From: Bradyrhizobium erythrophlei
GTDB taxonomy: Bacteria; Pseudomonadota; Alphaproteobacteria; Rhizobiales; Xanthobacteraceae
Direction of reading: 5' to 3'
NCBI RefSeq assembly: GCF_900129425.1
Contig: NZ_LT670817.1
Coordinates: 3,534,001 to 3,598,000 of the forward strand
DNA: 64,000 nt
A model generated the notes under the pieces. The model worked only from the letters and a program-made list of their open reading frames with translations, ran no database searches and had not been told where the DNA came from. Shown here one piece after another: positions 41,934 to 51,141 of the stretch. Position numbers and translations under genes: made by a program. The stretch's first letter is position 1; each line of letters starts with the position of its first letter.

Positions 41934-41978
41934 ATCCTCTTGTGAAAGCCGGTTTTCGAAAACCTTTGTGTCTATTTT

Positions 41979-43382
41979 CTAGTTGCTGTTTTGGCCGGGA
42001 AGCGGCTTTGCAGCGACGATGTCGTCGGCCTTGACCCATCCGGGCGTGCCGACGGCGAAGCGGGCTTTGGCGCGGGAGGCGAGCTCGCGCGCCGTTTTGT
42101 TGTCGCCGCGGAGAAAGGCAGCCTGTGCCGACGCCAGATCGGCCTCCGCGTAATCTCCCTTTCGGCCATAGGCCATTGCAAGCTGCATGTAGCCGAGCGG
42201 CGCCTCGGTCTCACGTCCGACCGCCGCACGCAGAATCGTGATCGCTTCCTCGGTGTAGGCCTTATTATCAGTTCCCACGAGCGCCTGCCCAAGTAACATC
42301 TCGATGAGCGGTGCGTTATTCGAGAGCTGCACCGCCTTGCGCAAGGGCGCGATGGCCTCGGCGGGCTTGCCGCCCTCCAGCAGCGCCTGGCCGCGCAATT
42401 CATAAAAATAGGGGTTGTTGGGCTGCAGCTGGATCAGCCCGTCGATCTGGGCAAGCGCGCTCCGCAAATCGCCGTGCAAGTAGGTCGTGATCGCGTGGGC
42501 GTAGCGCGAGGGCAGGCTCTCGTTCGACAACGGATAGCGCCGATAGACGGTGTCCTGCCGCTCCATGAAGGCGGAGATCTTGGCGCGCACCATGTCGTGG
42601 CGCATTTGCAGGGCCGGATCGTCCTTCTTGTCCCAATAGGGGCTCGAATGCGCGATTTCCTCGAGCGCCGCGACGCGTTCGGCCGGCATCGGATGCGACT
42701 GCAAATAAGGATCGGCGCCGTGCGCGGCGAACAAGCTGTCATTGGCGAAGCGCTTGAAGGTGTCGTACATGCCCTTGGCGGATTGGCCGGTGGCGGCCAA
42801 AAACTTGACCCCGGCGCGGTCGGCGTTTTCCTCCTGCTGGCGCTGATAGGAGATCAGGTTGTGGCGGATCATTTCCTGCGGTCCGGCGATCGCAGCCGCC
42901 CCGACATTGGCCAAACCGTTATCGCCGCCGCCTCTTGCACCCGCCACCAGCGCGCCGGCGCCGAGCAGCATGGCGATGATCATCTGGGTCTGCGCCTGCG
43001 CCAGTTGCTGGCGCATCTTGGCGAGATGACCGCCGGCCAGATGGCCGGTTTCATGCGCCAGCACCCCGATCAGCTGGTTCGGAGTCTCGGACTGCATGAT
43101 CGCGCCGTAATTCACGAAAATGCGGTGGCCATCCGCGACGAAGGCGTTAAAAGCGCTCTCATTGATAATGACAACCTGGATGTTCTGTTTTTCCAGGCCG
43201 GCGGCGCGCAGGATCGGCCGCGTGTAGTCGCGGAGCAGTTGTTCGGCCTCGGTATCGCGGATGACCGGCGGGCCCTTCTCCTTCTGCGCAAGCGCCGGCA
43301 TCGGTGCGACGGCGAACGCAATGGCGGTCGTGAGCGCGGTCAATTTCGATGTCTTTTTGCGTAACGCTATGCGGAATGACAT
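41979..43382 (-). CDS. M48-family metalloprotease with TPR repeats (BepA-like)
   Basis: A 467-residue exported protein. The zinc motif HETGHLAGGH (HExxH) lies at about residues 109-113, with a downstream EENADRAG supplying the third ligand. The C-terminal half (about residues 270-450) has TPR repeats (LIQLQPNNPYFYELRGQALL; NAPLIEMLLGQALV). This matches BepA/YfgC, which helps outer-membrane protein assembly and degrades misfolded ones. Signal peptide present. Divergent from the aminotransferase gene. Confidence 0.9.
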   Translation of the reverse strand: MSFRIALRKKTSKLTALTTAIAFAVAPMPALAQKEKGPPVIRDTEAEQLLRDYTRPILRAAGLEKQNIQVVIINESAFNAFVADGHRIFVNYGAIMQSETPNQLIGVLAHETGHLAGGHLAKMRQQLAQAQTQMIIAMLLGAGALVAGARGGGDNGLANVGAAAIAGPQEMIRHNLISYQRQQEENADRAGVKFLAATGQSAKGMYDTFKRFANDSLFAAHGADPYLQSHPMPAERVAALEEIAHSSPYWDKKDDPALQMRHDMVRAKISAFMERQDTVYRRYPLSNESLPSRYAHAITTYLHGDLRSALAQIDGLIQLQPNNPYFYELRGQALLEGGKPAEAIAPLRKAVQLSNNAPLIEMLLGQALVGTDNKAYTEEAITILRAAVGRETEAPLGYMQLAMAYGRKGDYAEADLASAQAAFLRGDNKTARELASRAKARFAVGTPGWVKADDIVAAKPLPGQNSN

Positions 43383-43506
43383 GGCGGTCTTTAAATGATT
43401 GGCGGCGGCCCGGATACGCGATATGCCCTAACAAACCGTGGAATGCGGCCAGTCTGGGGCGCACGTGCCCCGTTTCCGGCGTAGTCAGGCCAAATAGCAG
43501 AATTCG

Positions 43507-44694
43507 ATGCTTGAAGCGACACTGAGAGACCGTGTGAGGCACCTTCTGACGGCGTCGGGGCGAAGCGACGTTCCACCGTTCATGGTGATGGACGTGATGG
43601 CGGCGGCGGCCCGCATCGAAGCGGCCGGCGGTCATGTCATTCACATGGAAGTCGGACAGCCCGCGGCTTCGGCGCCGAAGTCGGCGATTTCGGCCGCGCA
43701 CGCCGCGCTCGACGCCGGGCGGATCGACTATACCTCCGCGCTCGGCATTCCCTCGCTGTGCGAACGCATCGCGAGACATTACCGGGAGGCTTACGGCTGC
43801 GCGGTGGATGCCGGGCGGATTGTGGTCACCACCGGCTCGTCGGGCGCCTTCATCCTCGGCTTTCTGGCCATGTTCGAACCCGGCGATCGTGTCGCGGTCA
43901 CCGTGCCCGGTTATCCGCCGTATCGCCACATTCTGACCGCGCTGGGCTGCGAGCCGGTGCTGATCGAGACATCGAGCGAAACCCGCCACGCGCTGACCGG
44001 CGAGGCCCTGCTCGCCGCCCACCGCAGGACGCCGCTGAAAGGTGTGCTGGTCGGCAGTCCGGCCAATCCCACGGGCACGATGATGTCGCGCGAGGCGCTC
44101 ACCAGCCTGATCTCGGCGGCGGAAGACGCGGGCATCCGTTTCATTTCCGACGAAATCTATCACGGCCTCGACTATTCGTTTCCGGCGGTGACGGCGGCGG
44201 AGCTTTCTCCGCATGCGCTCGTGATCAATTCGTTCTCGAAATATTTCTGCATGACGGGCTGGCGGGTCGGCTGGATGCTGGTTCCCGAACCGCTGGTGCG
44301 GCCGATCGAGCGGCTCCAGCAGAATCTCGCCATCTCGGTGCCGACCCTGTCGCAGATTGCCGCCGAGGCCGCGTTCGACGGCCGTGCGGAAATGGAAGAG
44401 GTCAAGCGCGGCTATCAGGCGAACCGCCGCATTCTGATCGACGGCCTGCCGCAAGCCGGTCTCGACAAGTTCCTGCCCGCCGACGGCGCATTTTACCTCT
44501 ACGCCGACGTCTCGGCATTCACCTCGGACAGTTTTGAGTTTGCCAGGCAAATGCTGGAACAGGCCCACGTCGCGGCAACTCCCGGCATCGACTTCGACCC
44601 GGTCCACGGCCGCGCCTTCATCCGTTTTTCCTATGCGCGTTCGGCCGACGAGATGCGCGAGGCCGTTGCGCGCATCGCGCGGTGGCTGCGATAG
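43507..44694 (+). CDS. PLP-dependent aminotransferase (class I/II)
   Basis: A 395-residue aspartate-aminotransferase-type enzyme: IDYTSALGIPSLCERIARHY, VGSPANPTGTMMSREALTSL, SDEIYHGLDYSFPAVT and the PLP Lys in NSFSKYFCMTGWRVGW. Substrate specificity cannot be read from sequence; it is annotated as a generic class I/II enzyme. Its promoter likely lies in the 124-base divergent gap with the M48 protease. Confidence 0.88.
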   Translation: MLEATLRDRVRHLLTASGRSDVPPFMVMDVMAAAARIEAAGGHVIHMEVGQPAASAPKSAISAAHAALDAGRIDYTSALGIPSLCERIARHYREAYGCAVDAGRIVVTTGSSGAFILGFLAMFEPGDRVAVTVPGYPPYRHILTALGCEPVLIETSSETRHALTGEALLAAHRRTPLKGVLVGSPANPTGTMMSREALTSLISAAEDAGIRFISDEIYHGLDYSFPAVTAAELSPHALVINSFSKYFCMTGWRVGWMLVPEPLVRPIERLQQNLAISVPTLSQIAAEAAFDGRAEMEEVKRGYQANRRILIDGLPQAGLDKFLPADGAFYLYADVSAFTSDSFEFARQMLEQAHVAATPGIDFDPVHGRAFIRFSYARSADEMREAVARIARWLR

Positions 44695-44847
44695 CGGCAC
44701 AACACCCCCGTATCGCGAGCAAAACTCCCTTAAATCAGGCGCAACGCCATTGACTCCGCCGCCCCAATTGATTTTGGCTGTTTGACGGAATGACCGTTTG
44801 CGGCAAAGCCGGCGACGAGATTCGTGCAGGCAGGGGAGTAAAACGTC

Positions 44848-46173
<1,326 letters not shown>

Positions 46174-46295
46174 CCAGCACGTGAAATCATCGGCGTGCGA
46201 TCGGCCGCTGCTGGCGCGCAATGGGGCTGCCGTACTCGAAAACGGGTTCAAAATGGCGTAAAGTGAGGTCGCCGGGCAGGAAAGGACCTCCTCCC

Positions 46296-47318
46296 ATGTC
46301 GAACCCAGCACCGTCGCGAGTCGTCGCCGCTTCGTCGCCGGCGGCTTCCGACAATCTTGCTCTCTATGAATTGCAGAAGCCTTTCGTCGAGCCGTTGCTG
46401 CGGCTGTTTCGCCTCACCAATACCGCCCTCGATGCGCTGTTCTACGATGTGGGCGTATTGACGAGGGCGTTGCTGGCGCAGGACACCGTCGTCAACACCG
46501 GCGCAACCCGCAATGTCGTTTCCTCGCGTCATCCGCTGCAGGTGCTCGACCTCTCCGCGGCGACCAATCCGAGCGGCTCCATCATCATCGTCGATGCCCA
46601 GCTTGCCCCGTTCGTGCGCCAGCCGTTCGAGGACATGAAGCAGTTCATCGATTATGCCAACGGTGTCGACGGTGCGGCGCTCCATACCCTCGCCATCACC
46701 GGTGTCGGCAGTTCGGCCTACGGCGCGGTGGCTTTTGCATGGGACGTCTCGACGGCGATCGGCGAACCGGTGGCGGCCGTCGTGCCGGGTTACGGTCTGG
46801 CCGATGTCGTTCCGCAGGCGCTCGGCGGCTGGTTCGGTTTCGGAATATATGACGCGTTGCAAAGCGCGGCCCAGCAGGTGCTGGCGAGCTTCGCTCCGAG
46901 CCTGGCGATGATGGGCAAGGAACTGGCGCTCAGTACGCCGGGGCGGGTGCTCGCCGAGACAGGCGCGCCGGTGTTTCGTCACGGCAGCGCCGCCTCCGAC
47001 GATGTGCACGCCATCCTCGAGGCCGTTCCGGCCATCACGCGGCTGGTCGGCCACAGCAAGGGAGCACTTGCCATCGAGAACGCGCTGCGCTCTCTGAGCG
47101 CGCCCCGCGCCGGGGGAATTTCCGTCTTCACCCTCGGCTGCGTGATCGAGGAAGAGTTTTCCGACAACCGGTATCAGCAGACCCTCGGTTGGCTTGATGC
47201 GCTTGGTAGTCTCAACTCGTGGAACCGGACGCCTGAACACCGGGCCTTCACGCATCACAGCACCAACAGCGCGATCCCGCTGAGCATGCAGGTCGCCTCC
47301 TGCGTCGCGCCCGGCTGA
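46296..47318 (+). CDS. Alpha/beta-hydrolase-like protein
   Basis: A 340-residue protein with the nucleophile elbow GHSKGAL near residue 260 (LVGHSKGALAIENAL), an expected Asp/His pair further on not clearly identifiable by eye. The N-terminal region (LALYELQKPFVEPLLRLFRL) and helical middle have no named family. ATG 46296 was preferred over the start at 46221. Likely a hydrolase or esterase; substrate unknown. Confidence 0.65.
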   Translation: MSNPAPSRVVAASSPAASDNLALYELQKPFVEPLLRLFRLTNTALDALFYDVGVLTRALLAQDTVVNTGATRNVVSSRHPLQVLDLSAATNPSGSIIIVDAQLAPFVRQPFEDMKQFIDYANGVDGAALHTLAITGVGSSAYGAVAFAWDVSTAIGEPVAAVVPGYGLADVVPQALGGWFGFGIYDALQSAAQQVLASFAPSLAMMGKELALSTPGRVLAETGAPVFRHGSAASDDVHAILEAVPAITRLVGHSKGALAIENALRSLSAPRAGGISVFTLGCVIEEEFSDNRYQQTLGWLDALGSLNSWNRTPEHRAFTHHSTNSAIPLSMQVASCVAPG

Positions 47319-47345
47319 AATGACCGGTTGCAGACTCGGAGCCGT

Positions 47346-47380
47346 GAGTCCGCGGGGTGCAGAAGTCGACCCGCGGACTC
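47346..47380. terminator. Hairpin between convergent hydrolase and amt genes
   Basis: GAGTCCGCGGG pairs perfectly with CCCGCGGACTC across 13 bases. No T-run; likely a transcript-end structure. Confidence 0.5.
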
Positions 47381-47411
47381 CAAGTCGTGAGGCAGAAGCG
47401 GGCAAAGCGGG

Positions 47412-48734
47412 CTATTCGCCCTCCGTACCGATCGCGTAGGCGGTCTCGCCGTGGACCGCGTCGTCTCCCACTTTGAGGGTGGCTTCATCCATGCGCAGCG
47501 GCACGATGATCGAGATGATCTTGAGGATGATGAAGGTCGCGACGGCGTTGTAGACGATGATGAATGCCGCGCCTTCAGCCTGGAGCAGAAGCTGACCGGC
47601 ATTTCCGTAGAGCCAGCCGGTCACGTTGATGCCGGGCGCCTCCTTGTCGGTGCCGATGTACATCAGCATGTCGGGATTGGCGAAGATCCCGGTCAGCAAG
47701 CCGCCGGTGAGTCCGGCCACGCCGTGGGTCGAGAAGACGGAAAGCGTGTCGTCCACCTTCATCATGAAGGCGGTCTTTTGCAGCTTGTTCATGGCGAGCC
47801 AGGGAATGATCCCGGCGATAACGCCGATGATGATCGCGCCCATGCCATCGACATAGCCGGCTGCCGGCGTGATGGCGACGAGGCCCGCGATCATGCCGTT
47901 GACCGCGCCGAGCACCGACGGCTTGCCGTAGGCCATCTTGTCCAGCAGCGTCCAGACCAGCAGGGCCACCGCGGTGCAGGTGTTGGTGTTGAGCACCGCC
48001 GCGCCGGCGTCGGTGTTGGCGAAATAGGGATCGCCGCCGTTGAAGCCGTTCCAGCCCAGCCACAGGATTCCCGCGCCGACCAGCGTCATCAACAGGCTGT
48101 TGGGCGGGAAATGGTCACGATCGGCCTGCAGCCGCGGGCCGATCACCCATGCCGCGACGAAGCCCGATGTGCCGGCGGCAAGATGGATGACATAGCCGCC
48201 GGAGAAGTCGGCCACGCCCATGCCGGCGAGCCAGCCGCCGCCCCACAGGCTAAACGCCCCCACGGTATAGACCAGGGTCATCCAGACCGGGCAGAAGATC
48301 ATCCACGCCGTGAAATTCATGCGACCAAGCACTGAACCGGCGAGGATGATCACGGTGATGGCGGCGAACACGAACTGGAAGAAAATCAGTGTCGCCATCG
48401 GAAAGGTGAGCGCCGGCATGCCGGATGCCGCCGCCGGAACGATTGCCTGACCGGTGGTAAAGGTGGCCGATGTCGCCAGGCCCGGCGTGCCGAGGAATGG
48501 AAACAACTGTGGTCCGAACGCCATGTTGTAGTCGAACAGAACCCAGACGACCAAGACGGAGGCGAATGCGTAGATTGCCATGAAGGCGGAGTTGATCGCC
48601 CATTTCTTCTTGACGATGCCGCCATAGAGAACCGTTAGTCCGGGGATGCTTTGCAATCCGACGAACGTCGCCGCCGCCAGCTGCCAAGCGTTGTTTCCGC
48701 TGTCTAGCCATTGTGGTGATGGTACGAGTGCCAT
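47412..48734 (-). CDS. amt: Ammonium transporter
   Basis: A 440-residue Amt-family channel with 11 predicted helices. Signature blocks: DYNMAFGPQLFPFLGTPG, DFSGGYVIHLAAGTSGFVAA and STHGVAGLTGGLLTGIFANP. It imports ammonium under nitrogen limitation. ATG at 48734 follows GGAAGGAA; upstream frame belongs to the promoter. A sigma-54 site lies 50-60 bases upstream. No glnK is next to it, unlike the usual operon. Confidence 0.92.
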   Translation of the reverse strand: MALVPSPQWLDSGNNAWQLAAATFVGLQSIPGLTVLYGGIVKKKWAINSAFMAIYAFASVLVVWVLFDYNMAFGPQLFPFLGTPGLATSATFTTGQAIVPAAASGMPALTFPMATLIFFQFVFAAITVIILAGSVLGRMNFTAWMIFCPVWMTLVYTVGAFSLWGGGWLAGMGVADFSGGYVIHLAAGTSGFVAAWVIGPRLQADRDHFPPNSLLMTLVGAGILWLGWNGFNGGDPYFANTDAGAAVLNTNTCTAVALLVWTLLDKMAYGKPSVLGAVNGMIAGLVAITPAAGYVDGMGAIIIGVIAGIIPWLAMNKLQKTAFMMKVDDTLSVFSTHGVAGLTGGLLTGIFANPDMLMYIGTDKEAPGINVTGWLYGNAGQLLLQAEGAAFIIVYNAVATFIILKIISIIVPLRMDEATLKVGDDAVHGETAYAIGTEGE

Positions 48735-48794
48735 GTTCCTTCCCCCAAAAATCGATTGTGAGCCGAAGTCCGTACACGCGGAGCGATTGAACCA

Positions 48795-48812
48795 CCGCAA
48801 AAACTATGCCAA
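48795..48812 (-). promoter_or_regulatory. Sigma-54 promoter of amt
   Basis: Minus-strand sequence TTGGCATAGTTTTTGCGG: GG and GC doublets separated by exactly 10 bases, matching TGGCAY-N5-TTGC. Sits about 60 bases before the amt start codon and fits nitrogen (NtrC) control. Confidence 0.75.
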
Positions 48813-48892
48813 TGAATTGAGCGCCAACTGGCCTTATTTTCCCGACCGGGCTTGGGGAATTTGTCCATGAAATATGCATCGTTGATCAAGAA

Positions 48893-49228
48893 ATGAGCAT
48901 AAGGGTATCGCGGCCGTTGCTTCGAACGCGGCGATTGGCGGCGGGAATCGGCGCCCTGTTGCTCGGGATGTCCGCGCCCGCCATGGGCGGCGAGAGCGCG
49001 ATCACCTGCACCAACCCGGCCAGCGGCGCGAGCTTTCAGATCAGGATCGACTACGATCGCAGCACCGTCGATACCAATCCGGCGGAGATCAGCGACGGCA
49101 AGATTTCCTGGCGCGACGAGAACCGGTGGAATTACACGCTGGATCGAAAATCCGGAAAGCTGACGATTATCCTTGCCTCCTCCACCGGCGGCAGTTTCCT
49201 CTATGATCGCTGCAAGCTGGAGAATTGA
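48893..49228 (+). CDS. Small exported protein of unknown function
   Basis: A 111-residue protein with a twin-Arg-like or Sec signal (RRLAAGIGALLLGMSAPAMG) and a beta-rich mature part containing two Cys (AITCTNPASGASF ... LYDRCKLEN), probably a disulphide. It divergently faces amt; the divergent gap holds the sigma-54 site for amt. Not recognised. Confidence 0.55.
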   Translation: MSIRVSRPLLRTRRLAAGIGALLLGMSAPAMGGESAITCTNPASGASFQIRIDYDRSTVDTNPAEISDGKISWRDENRWNYTLDRKSGKLTIILASSTGGSFLYDRCKLEN

Positions 49229-49315
49229 AGCCGCGATCAGGGAAGTGGACTGTGCACCATCCCTTGCGTCACGATCCTCATCGCCGGCCGCCCCGCGAAA
49301 ACCGGAGCGGTGGCG

Positions 49316-51016
49316 ATGGCTGAGGGAGTCCCTGGCGTCAGGGCAAGCGTGGGTTTCGCCTCGCAGACAGGACCCCGCGAACGCAACGAGGATTTCGCCG
49401 GTGCGGTTCTCGGCTGGGAGCTGCCGCAACCGCGCCACGACGTGGTGGCGGCGATCGCGGATGGAATTGGCGGAGCAAAGGGCGGCCGTGTCGCAGCCGA
49501 AACTGCGGTGCGCGGCTTCCTCGACGGCTTTTGCGACCTGCCTGAAACGATGGAAGTCCGGCGTGCCGCCGCCAACGTCGTCACTGCACTCAACGGCTGG
49601 ATTTATTCGCTGCGCAAGCAGGATTCCAATCTGGCCGGAATGGGGTGCACCTTCACCGCGCTCGTGCTGCGCGGCCGGATCGCGCATATCCTCCATGTCG
49701 GCGATACCCGCGCTTACCGGCTGGGCCGCGACCGCCTTACCTGCCTCACCGTCGATCATGTGCAGGAGGACGGCACCAGCCGGTCGGGCATTCTCAACCG
49801 CGCACTGGGCGTCGAAACCGAGGTTCGGCTCGACTATGCGACCCAGCCGGTGGCGCGGCACGACCGCTTCCTGTTGTGCAGCGACGGCGTGCACGGGGTT
49901 TTGAGCTCCGACACCATCGCCGACATCCTGCGTGAGCGCTCGGCAGCGGACGATACCGCACGGGCGCTGGTTGCGGCGGCGCTCGATTCGGGCAGCACCG
50001 ACAATTGCACGGCGATGGTGATCGACGTGGTCGAATTGCCGACGGTCGAATCCGCCGATATCGGCGTCGCCATCGGCCAATTGCCGTTGTTGCCGCTGCC
50101 GGTTGGCGGCGAGACGGTCGACGGTTTCCTGCTCAAGGTCCTGGTCTCCGACGGCCGATACACCCGGCTGTTCGGTGCGATCGACGAGATCGAGGGCGGT
50201 GAGGTGGTGCTGAAGTTTCCAAAGCCGCAGGTGGCGGCGGTCGCCACCTATCGCGCCGCGTTCGTGCGCGAGGCCTGGGTTGGCGCGCGCGTGCACAGCC
50301 CTTGGATTGTCCGTACGATCGAACTGCCGCCCGGCCGCCAGACCTGCCTTTACACAGTCATGCCGCTCTACCAAGGCGAATTGCTGGAAACACGGCTGAC
50401 GCGCCGTCTCGGTCTGGAGGAGGGGCGCAACGTTGCGATCAAATTGGCGCGCGGCGCTGCAGCCTTGCATCGTGCCGGCGTTATCCACCGCGACATCAAG
50501 CCGGACAACGTCATGCTGGAGCGCGACGAATCGTTGAAGCTGCTCGATCTCGGCGTGGTCCGCGTACTCGGATTGGAGGATGCGCCGCCCCAGGACATTC
50601 CAGGCACCGCCGCCTACATGGCGCCTGAAATGTTTGACGGCGAAGCCGGCAACGAGGCCACGGACATTTATGCACTCGGCGTCACCATGTTCCGCGCTTT
50701 CACCGGCGAATTTCCTTACGGCAATCCCGATGCCACCAGCCCGCCGCGTCGAACCCGGCCGCAGGCGCTTTCTGCGCTGCGCCCGGACCTTCCCGCCTGG
50801 CTCGAATCTGCGATCGGGCGAGCGATCGCCATCGATCCCGCCGCGCGCTTTCGCGACATGATCGAATTTGCGGTGGAAATGGAAGCGGGACCGGCGCGCG
50901 CGCCGGTCGCGGTGCGCCGGCCACGGACGATCTATGAACGCTACCCGGTTCAGTTCTGGCAGGGTGTGGCCGCACTGCTCGCGCTCGCGCTCGCGCTGTC
51001 ACTGCTGCGGCATTGA
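49316..51016 (+). CDS. Bifunctional PP2C phosphatase / Ser-Thr kinase, membrane-anchored
   Basis: A 566-residue fusion. Residues about 10-245 are PP2C (RNEDFAGAVLGWELP; AADGIGGAKGGRVAAETAV; LHVGDTRAYRLGRDRL; LLCSDGVHGVL; GSTDNCTAMVIDV). Residues about 265-535 are a protein kinase: VVLKFPKP, GVIHRDIKPDNVMLE with the catalytic Asp, LKLLDLGVVRVLG (DLG in place of DFG), GTAAYMAPEMFDG, and ALGVTMFRAFTGEFPYG. A C-terminal membrane helix (GVAALLALALALSLL) ends it. ATG 49316 is 8 bases after GGAG. Fusion suggests self-opposed signalling. Confidence 0.88.
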   Translation: MAEGVPGVRASVGFASQTGPRERNEDFAGAVLGWELPQPRHDVVAAIADGIGGAKGGRVAAETAVRGFLDGFCDLPETMEVRRAAANVVTALNGWIYSLRKQDSNLAGMGCTFTALVLRGRIAHILHVGDTRAYRLGRDRLTCLTVDHVQEDGTSRSGILNRALGVETEVRLDYATQPVARHDRFLLCSDGVHGVLSSDTIADILRERSAADDTARALVAAALDSGSTDNCTAMVIDVVELPTVESADIGVAIGQLPLLPLPVGGETVDGFLLKVLVSDGRYTRLFGAIDEIEGGEVVLKFPKPQVAAVATYRAAFVREAWVGARVHSPWIVRTIELPPGRQTCLYTVMPLYQGELLETRLTRRLGLEEGRNVAIKLARGAAALHRAGVIHRDIKPDNVMLERDESLKLLDLGVVRVLGLEDAPPQDIPGTAAYMAPEMFDGEAGNEATDIYALGVTMFRAFTGEFPYGNPDATSPPRRTRPQALSALRPDLPAWLESAIGRAIAIDPAARFRDMIEFAVEMEAGPARAPVAVRRPRTIYERYPVQFWQGVAALLALALALSLLRH

Positions 51017-51090
51017 TAGCAGACATCGAGCGGGCCTCGCTCGCGATCTGGTTTGATGTACGCGCGCCCCAATTCGATTTCCGGCAAACA

Positions 51091-51119
51091 AAAACCGCCC
51101 GGTTTTGCCGGGCGGTTTT
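51091..51119. terminator. Bidirectional terminator
   Basis: AAAACCGCCCGG and CCGGGCGGTTTT form a perfect 12-bp stem around TTTTG, with T-runs on both strands, between the kinase gene (+) and rne (-). Confidence 0.92.
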
Positions 51120-51141
51120 TTCGTCTCACAATCCAGATTCG

